Shown here in pieces: positions 59,676 to 64,000 of a DNA stretch of 64,000 nt. The notes beneath the pieces were generated by a model. That model did not search any database. It was given only the letters and a program-made list of their open reading frames with translations, and had not been told where the DNA came from. Both the position numbers and the translations under genes were made by a program. The stretch is from Poindextera sp965277425. Lineage in GTDB: Bacteria > Pseudomonadota > Alphaproteobacteria > Caulobacterales > Caulobacteraceae. The DNA lies in NCBI GenBank assembly GCA_965277425.1, contig CBDICR010000007.1, positions 124,001 to 188,000 on the forward strand. The letters are read 5' to 3'. Numbering within the stretch: position 1 is the stretch's first letter; every line of letters begins with the position of its first letter.

Positions 59676-60380
59676 CTAAGACACCGCCCGCCGCCGCGCC
59701 GTCTCGTCCATCTGTTTGCGCCAGGCGGTGCGCAGGACGTTGCGGCGGGTGGGGTAGCGCTGGTCGAGGAAGGTGGCGCTGACCACCCGGTCGGTGCGGA
59801 AATGGCGAAAGTCGAGGCGCAGTTCGCACCAGGCGATGATGATGCGCGCGGCCTCGAAATAGCCGAGGCCGATCGGCCAGACGATGCGCTCGGTGGTGCG
59901 ATCCTCCTCGTCGCGATAGCAGAGCGCCAGCTTGCGCTGGCTGTGGATCCAGGCGCGCAGCTGGGTCAGGTCGATCGTGTCCCGCAGCGGGCGCGGAACG
60001 CCGGAGGCGCTGACCGTCGAGTCGATCAGGAACGGCCGCAGATGTTCGGGGATCACCGCGCCGATCTTGGCGATCAGGTCGCGCGCGGCGGTGGCCAGGG
60101 CCTCGTCGCCGCGCCCGGCCACCCATTGCGCGCCGAGCACGGCCGCCTCGATCTCGTCGGGCGTCAGCATCAGCGGCGGCATGTCGAAGCCGCGGTCGAG
60201 CACATAGCCGATGCCCGCCTCGCCGCGGATCGGCACGCGTTGCGCGATCAGCTCGGCCATGTCGCGATAGACGGTGCGCAGCGAGGTCTCCAGCTCGCTC
60301 GCCATTGCGCCCGCCGTCACCGGCCGCGAAGCGCGGCGCAGGATCTGGATGATCTGGAAAAGACGCTCGGTCCGCCGCAA
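59676..60380 (-). CDS. YafY/WYL-domain transcriptional regulator
   Basis: A 234-residue regulator with N-terminal winged HTH (RRTERLFQIIQILRRASRPV and SELETSLRTVYRDMAEL) and C-terminal WYL domain (KLALCYRDEEDRTTERIVWP). WYL proteins bind nucleotides or DNA and often regulate stress or defence genes. TTG start at 60380 with GGGAGG eight bases before it. An imperfect palindrome at 60400-60420 may be its own operator. Divergent from proS. Confidence 0.9.
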   Translation of the reverse strand: MRRTERLFQIIQILRRASRPVTAGAMASELETSLRTVYRDMAELIAQRVPIRGEAGIGYVLDRGFDMPPLMLTPDEIEAAVLGAQWVAGRGDEALATAARDLIAKIGAVIPEHLRPFLIDSTVSASGVPRPLRDTIDLTQLRAWIHSQRKLALCYRDEEDRTTERIVWPIGLGYFEAARIIIAWCELRLDFRHFRTDRVVSATFLDQRYPTRRNVLRTAWRKQMDETARRRAVS

Positions 60381-60399
60381 AGCTCACCCTCCCACCAAA

Positions 60400-60420
60400 C
60401 TGACAGCATGATGGCGGCAG
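60400..60420. promoter_or_regulatory. Imperfect palindrome upstream of the WYL regulator
   Basis: CTGACAGCAT (60400-60409), one central base, and ATGGCGGCAG (60411-60420) are inverted copies matching at 7 of 10 positions. CTGACA followed by an inverted copy is a site I associate with YafY-type regulators in alphaproteobacteria; here the right arm is degenerate. It is 20 bases upstream of the regulator start. Confidence 0.35.
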
Positions 60421-60492
60421 GACGCCCCGACGAAAAGCCCGCATCGGCGCGCGGGGCTGGCCTTCGCCGCCAATTCCTGCTTCACGAAGCGA

Positions 60493-62040
60493 ATGCAACG
60501 TGGATTGAACGCAACGCGCGAAGCCAATTTCGCCGACTGGTACCAGGCCGTCGTGCGCGAAGCCGACCTGGCCGAAAACAGCCCGGTGCGCGGCTCGATG
60601 ATCATCAAGCCCTGGGGCTACGGCGTCTGGGAGTTGATTCAGGCCGAGCTCGACCGGCGCATCAAGGCGAGCGGCCACCAGAACTGCTATTTTCCGCTGT
60701 TCGTGCCCCTGAGCTTCATCGCCAAGGAGGCCAGCCACGTCGAGGGCTTCGCCAAGGAGATGGCGGTGGTCACCCACCACCGGCTGGCGGTGATCGACGG
60801 CAAGCTGCAGGTCGATCCTGAGGCCAGGCTCGAGGAGCCGCTGGTGGTGCGGCCGACCTCGGAGACCATCATCGGCGAGGCCTTCAGCCGCTGGGTGCGC
60901 AGCTGGCGCGACCTGCCGCTCTTGATCAACCAGTGGGCCAATGTGGTGCGCTGGGAGATGCGCACGCGGCTTTTCCTGCGCACCTCGGAATTCCTCTGGC
61001 AGGAGGGCCATACCGCGCACGCAGGCCGCGACGACGCCATGGCCGAGACCCTGTCGGTCCTGGAAATGTATCGCGACTTTTCCGAACGCACCCTGGCCAT
61101 GCCGGTGATCGCCGGCGAGAAGCCGGAGACCGAGCGGTTCCCCGGCGCCGACGCCACCTATTCGATCGAAGCCATGATGCAGGACGGCAAGGCCCTGCAG
61201 GCCGGCACCTCGCATTATCTCGGCACAAGCTTCGCCAGCGCCCAGAATATCCGCTTCCAGAGCGAGACCGGCGAATTGACCCTTTGCCACACCACCAGCT
61301 GGGGCGTGTCCACGCGGCTGATCGGCGGGGTGATCATGACCCACGGCGACGACGATGGCCTCAGGCTGCCGCCGGCGATCGCGCCGCGCCAGGTGGTCAT
61401 CGTGCCGATCCTGCGCGACAAGCCGGAGGATGGGGCCGTGTTGGCCTATGCCGAGGCGCTGGCGGCCGATCTCGCCGACCTGACCGCCTTTCGCGCCCCC
61501 GTGCGGGTGCTGGTCGATCGCAAGCCGGGTCGCTCCGGCGAAAAGCGCTGGGACTGGGTGCGGCGCGGCGCGCCGCTGATCGTCGAGGTCGGGCCCCGCG
61601 ACGCGGCCGGCGCCCAGGTCACCTATCTGCGCCGCGACCGGCTCTGGGCGGGCGAGAAGGTCGCCTCGGTCAGCGAGGCGCGGGGCGCGTTCGTCGCCGC
61701 CGTTCCCGAGCGGCTGGCGGAGATCCAGAAGAGCCTGTTCGACGAGGCCAAGGGCCGCCTCGACGCCAATGTCCGCGCCGACATTGCGAGCTTCGACCAG
61801 CTCGCCGCCCATTTCGGGCCGGCCGACGAGGACGAGGACGCCAATGTCGCCTTCAAGGGCTGGGTCCGCTGCGCGTGGTCCAAGCCGACCGGCGAGGCGC
61901 TGGAAGAGGTCACCCGGCGGCTGAAGTCGCTGCGCCTGACCATCCGCAACGCGCCGATGGATCAGCCCGAAACCTTCGCGCCCTGCCTGTTCACCGGCCA
62001 TCCCGGCCTGGAAGAAATCCTGATCGCCCGGGCCTACTGA
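60493..62040 (+). CDS. proS: Prolyl-tRNA synthetase, archaeal/eukaryotic type
   Basis: A 515-residue class II synthetase. The short, insertion-free catalytic core with GSMIIKPWGYGVWELIQ (motif 1 region), VVRPTSETIIGEAFSRWV, RWEMRTRLFLRTSEFLWQEG (motif 2 region), THGDDDGLRLPP, an anticodon-binding domain (QVVIVPILRDKP) and the C-terminal extension ending ARAY mark the archaeal/eukaryotic type, not the bacterial type with an editing insertion. It attaches Pro to tRNA. The ATG at 60493 lacks a strong ribosome site. The copy may be the only or a second ProRS. Confidence 0.92.
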   Translation: MQRGLNATREANFADWYQAVVREADLAENSPVRGSMIIKPWGYGVWELIQAELDRRIKASGHQNCYFPLFVPLSFIAKEASHVEGFAKEMAVVTHHRLAVIDGKLQVDPEARLEEPLVVRPTSETIIGEAFSRWVRSWRDLPLLINQWANVVRWEMRTRLFLRTSEFLWQEGHTAHAGRDDAMAETLSVLEMYRDFSERTLAMPVIAGEKPETERFPGADATYSIEAMMQDGKALQAGTSHYLGTSFASAQNIRFQSETGELTLCHTTSWGVSTRLIGGVIMTHGDDDGLRLPPAIAPRQVVIVPILRDKPEDGAVLAYAEALAADLADLTAFRAPVRVLVDRKPGRSGEKRWDWVRRGAPLIVEVGPRDAAGAQVTYLRRDRLWAGEKVASVSEARGAFVAAVPERLAEIQKSLFDEAKGRLDANVRADIASFDQLAAHFGPADEDEDANVAFKGWVRCAWSKPTGEALEEVTRRLKSLRLTIRNAPMDQPETFAPCLFTGHPGLEEILIARAY

Positions 62041-62046
62041 GCGGCT

Positions 62047-62215
62047 GATCCTCATCCGTAGGGCGAGGGGGACCGCGTGCAACGCGGTGGAGGGGGTGCG
62101 ACGCCGGCTGCGCCCGCTTCATGTTTAGCCTGGATTTTGGCCTGCCGGCGCCGAGGCGCGGCGTACCCTCTCCACCATGCGTCGCATGGTCCCCCTCGCC
62201 CTACGGTGGAGGATC
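62047..62215. repeat. Palindromic intergenic repeat element, copy B
   Basis: A 169-base element with ends GATCCTCATCCGTAGGGCGA and its near-complement TCGCCCTACGGTGGAGGATC, extended inward by GGGGGACC/GGTCCCCC; terminal repeats about 28 bases. Inner hairpins CGCGTGCAACGCG and ACCATGCGTCGCATGGT. It shares ends and layout with copy A at 23208. It separates the convergent proS and hemolysin-III genes, 6 and 12 bases from their stop codons. Confidence 0.8.
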
Positions 62216-62227
62216 GGTCGCGTGCTC

Positions 62228-62908
62228 CTACTGCACCTTCAGCGCCGCCGCGAACACCACCCCGGCGCAGATGGCGGCGTAGTGGGCGCTTGCCGCGGTG
62301 ACCACGAAGCCGTGCCAGATCGCCCGGCGATAGGGCAGGCGGCTGTGGAAGATCAGCGCGCCGGTGGTGTAGATCAGGCCGCCGACGATCAGCAGCACCA
62401 GGGCCGCGATCGGCACGCCCTGGATCAGCGGCCGCAGCGCGATCAGGGCGACCCAGCCGAACGCCACATAGCCGATGGTCCAGACCCATTCCGGCAGGCG
62501 CGAGGACAACAGCTTGCCGGCCACGCCCGCCAGGGCCAGGGTCCAGACCAGGGCGGTCATGGTGATGGCCCAAGCGCCGTGCATGCGCTGGGTGGTGAAG
62601 GGCGTGTAGGAGCCGGCGATCATCAGGAAGATCGCCGCCTCGTCCATCCGGCGCAGGAAGGGCCGCGCCCGCGTCGGCTTGGTCAGATTGTAGGCCGTCG
62701 AGCAGGCCAGCATGGTGATCAGGCAGAGGGAATAGAGGCCGGTCGCCACCGCCAGGCCGGCGCCGCCGCCGGTCAGGATCGACAGCACGATCAGGACCAC
62801 GCCGCCGGCCACGGCCGCCGCCAGCCCAAGCCCATGCACCAGGCCATCGGCGAGCTTCTCGCCGCGGTTGGGATAGTGCTCGATGGTTTCATCCTGGCGA
62901 GGCTTCAT
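62228..62908 (-). CDS. Hemolysin III family / TrhA-like membrane protein
   Basis: A 226-residue protein with seven predicted helices, the PAQR/YqfA/TrhA fold: EKLADGLVHGLGLAAAVAG early, STAYNLTKPTRARPFLRRMD in the first loops, HSRLPYRRAIWHGFVV near the end with the conserved His. Implicated in membrane homeostasis in other bacteria; the name hemolysin is historical. ATG at 62908 is preceded by AAGGGTC; the longer frame upstream lacks a membrane-like start. It is convergent with proS across copy B of the repeat. Confidence 0.88.
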   Translation of the reverse strand: MKPRQDETIEHYPNRGEKLADGLVHGLGLAAAVAGGVVLIVLSILTGGGAGLAVATGLYSLCLITMLACSTAYNLTKPTRARPFLRRMDEAAIFLMIAGSYTPFTTQRMHGAWAITMTALVWTLALAGVAGKLLSSRLPEWVWTIGYVAFGWVALIALRPLIQGVPIAALVLLIVGGLIYTTGALIFHSRLPYRRAIWHGFVVTAASAHYAAICAGVVFAAALKVQ

Positions 62909-63048
62909 GCAGACCCTTGACGCTGGCCGGTGAACCGACCGGCGTGCCATAACGGAATTCGGCTTAGCCCCTATTGGTTGCCAATATTGTGGCGGGACGA
63001 AAAGCGCCAAGTGAAAGTCTTACGGCGAATTAAGGCGGGGGACGCGAA

Positions 63049-63540
63049 GTGACCGGATTCGAAACACTGTCAGCCTTGGCCGAACGCCTGGCGGAGCGCC
63101 TGAAGGCGTCGGAACAAACCGTCGCCGTTGCGGAGTCGTCCGCCGGCGGCCTGATCTCGGCGGCGCTGCTCGCCGTGCCGGGCGCTTCGGCCTATTTCCT
63201 CGGCGGTGCGGTGGTCTATACCGGCCGGGCGCGCATGCGGCTTTTGGATCTTCCGCGCGAGGCGGTGGCGGGCATGCGCTCGGCGAGCGAGCCTTATGCG
63301 CTGCTGCTGGCGCGGACGGTGCGCGAGCAGTTCGCCGCTGACTGGGGCTTGTCGGAGACCGGCGCGGCCGGCCCGACCGGCAACGGCTATGGCGACGGCG
63401 CCGGCCACAGCTGCATCGCCGTTTCGGGGCCTTTCGAGCACGCCACGACCCTCGAGACCGGCGAGTCCGACCGGGTTGTCAACATGCACGCCTTCGCGAC
63501 CGCGGCGCTGGACCTGCTGCTCACCGCGACCGAAGGCTGA
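63049..63540 (+). CDS. pncC: CinA C-terminal / PncC nicotinamide-nucleotide amidohydrolase
   Basis: A 163-residue protein with VAVAESSAGGLISAALLAVP, YFLGGAVVYTGRARMRLL, and ETGAAGPTGNGYGDGAGHSC, the conserved CinA C-domain motifs. The enzyme deamidates nicotinamide mononucleotide, recycling NAD. GTG start. The stand-alone C-domain, without the N-terminal CinA part, is common. Confidence 0.9.
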   Translation: MTGFETLSALAERLAERLKASEQTVAVAESSAGGLISAALLAVPGASAYFLGGAVVYTGRARMRLLDLPREAVAGMRSASEPYALLLARTVREQFAADWGLSETGAAGPTGNGYGDGAGHSCIAVSGPFEHATTLETGESDRVVNMHAFATAALDLLLTATEG

Positions 63541-63641
63541 TTTCCGCGTCCGCTCGCCGGATACAGCAAAGCTGGGCACGGAAATTTAATCCGCGGCGCC
63601 TAAGGCTTGGCTCAAAGCGTTGAGTCCGCGAGCCAATCGCC

Positions 63642-64000
63642 ATGCCCAAAGGTCATCTATCCAGCGAAGAGCGTGACCGGCTCGCCGCCGTCGCCGCCCT
63701 GGACCTGGAAGCGGCGCGCCCGGGGTTCGAGCGAATCGCACGGCTGACCCAGTGCGTCGCCGGCGTTGCGATGGCGCATGTCGGGATCTTGCGGGGCGAC
63801 GGCCTGTGGCTGGCCGGGGTCAGCGACCGGGCCGTGCCGGCGGTCGATCGCCAGCCCACCTTCGCGCAGACCGTGATCGCCCAGGGCAAGCTGCTCTGGG
63901 TCGAGGACGCATCGAGGGACGAGCGTTTCAACGCCAACCCGTTCGTCATCGGCCCGCATCATTTCCGCTTCTTTGCCGGCGCGCCCATCCGCTTGTCGAC
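63642..64000 (+). CDS. GAF-domain sensory protein, partial (5' end only)
   Basis: From ATG 63642 the frame runs to the window edge (about 119 codons). It opens with PKGHLSSEERDRLAAVAALD and then a GAF domain: FERIARLTQCVAGVAMAHVG, LLWVEDASRDERF and FFAGAPIRL. GAF domains bind small ligands or tetrapyrroles. The output domain (kinase, diguanylate cyclase or other) lies beyond the window. Confidence 0.8.
   Translation, partial: MPKGHLSSEERDRLAAVAALDLEAARPGFERIARLTQCVAGVAMAHVGILRGDGLWLAGVSDRAVPAVDRQPTFAQTVIAQGKLLWVEDASRDERFNANPFVIGPHHFRFFAGAPIRLS

Noticed and set aside
59644..62082. 812-codon frame opposite proS and the WYL gene
   Set aside because: Spans two real genes in the wrong register; no domain, so a shadow.

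Overview
The window is GC-rich DNA, densely coded on both strands, from an alphaproteobacterium. The gene content (CBS-domain hybrid kinase with a stand-alone HPt protein, DUF2849/DUF934 sulfite-reductase operon, Entner-Doudoroff genes, PqiC/MlaEFD-type lipid transporter, NodT-type RND pump) and the short hairpin repeat elements fit the Caulobacteraceae (Caulobacter/Phenylobacterium-like). This placement is inference. No rRNA, tRNA, CRISPR array, prophage or complete insertion sequence was seen.

Layout. 0-3.9 kb: envelope polysaccharide genes (partial sugar nucleotidyltransferase, monotopic sugar-phosphate transferase), an aldehyde dehydrogenase and two tiny membrane proteins. 4.1-9.2 kb: a tight operon of a membrane-anchored parvulin-type prolyl isomerase, three HupE/UreJ-type membrane proteins and a secreted DUF3604 (PHP-like) protein; this is the best candidate for a poorly described system. 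9.3-14.7 kb: two hybrid histidine kinases flanking a tyrosine-phosphatase-like protein. 14.8-22.5 kb: an RND tripartite efflux pump and a secreted propeller-like protein. 22.8-24.3 kb: an HPt phosphotransfer protein convergent with a LysR regulator, separated by a 163-bp palindromic repeat. 24.5-29.4 kb: assimilatory sulfur operon (cobA, DUF2849, cysI, DUF934, cysH, fpr), divergent from the LysR gene across a clear inverted-repeat operator. 29.2-32.2 kb: 3D-domain protein, frameshifted GST, S1/P1 nuclease, frameshifted NUDIX gene. 32.2-36.8 kb: WecG-type glycosyltransferase and a four-gene MCE/Mla lipid ABC transporter, then DUF1328. 36.9-39.7 kb: zwf-pgl-eda. 39.7-58.7 kb: an accessory-flavoured stretch with four type II toxin-antitoxin pairs (MazEF, PIN/VapBC, HigBA, GNAT/DUF1778), each with a palindrome at its promoter, an alcohol dehydrogenase, a thioesterase, a frameshifted secreted protein, an SDR/epimerase pair divergent from a frameshifted AraC regulator, a hydrolase and an MFS carrier; the housekeeping gltBD operon sits inside it. 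58.8-64 kb: alpha/beta hydrolase, WYL regulator, archaeal/eukaryotic-type prolyl-tRNA synthetase, hemolysin-III-family protein, CinA-type amidohydrolase and a partial GAF protein.

Four genes carry single-base frameshifts and one antitoxin has an early stop codon. Either these are true decaying genes or the assembly contains base errors; the sequence alone cannot decide. The two copies of the palindromic repeat both sit exactly between convergent genes, which suggests a terminator role.
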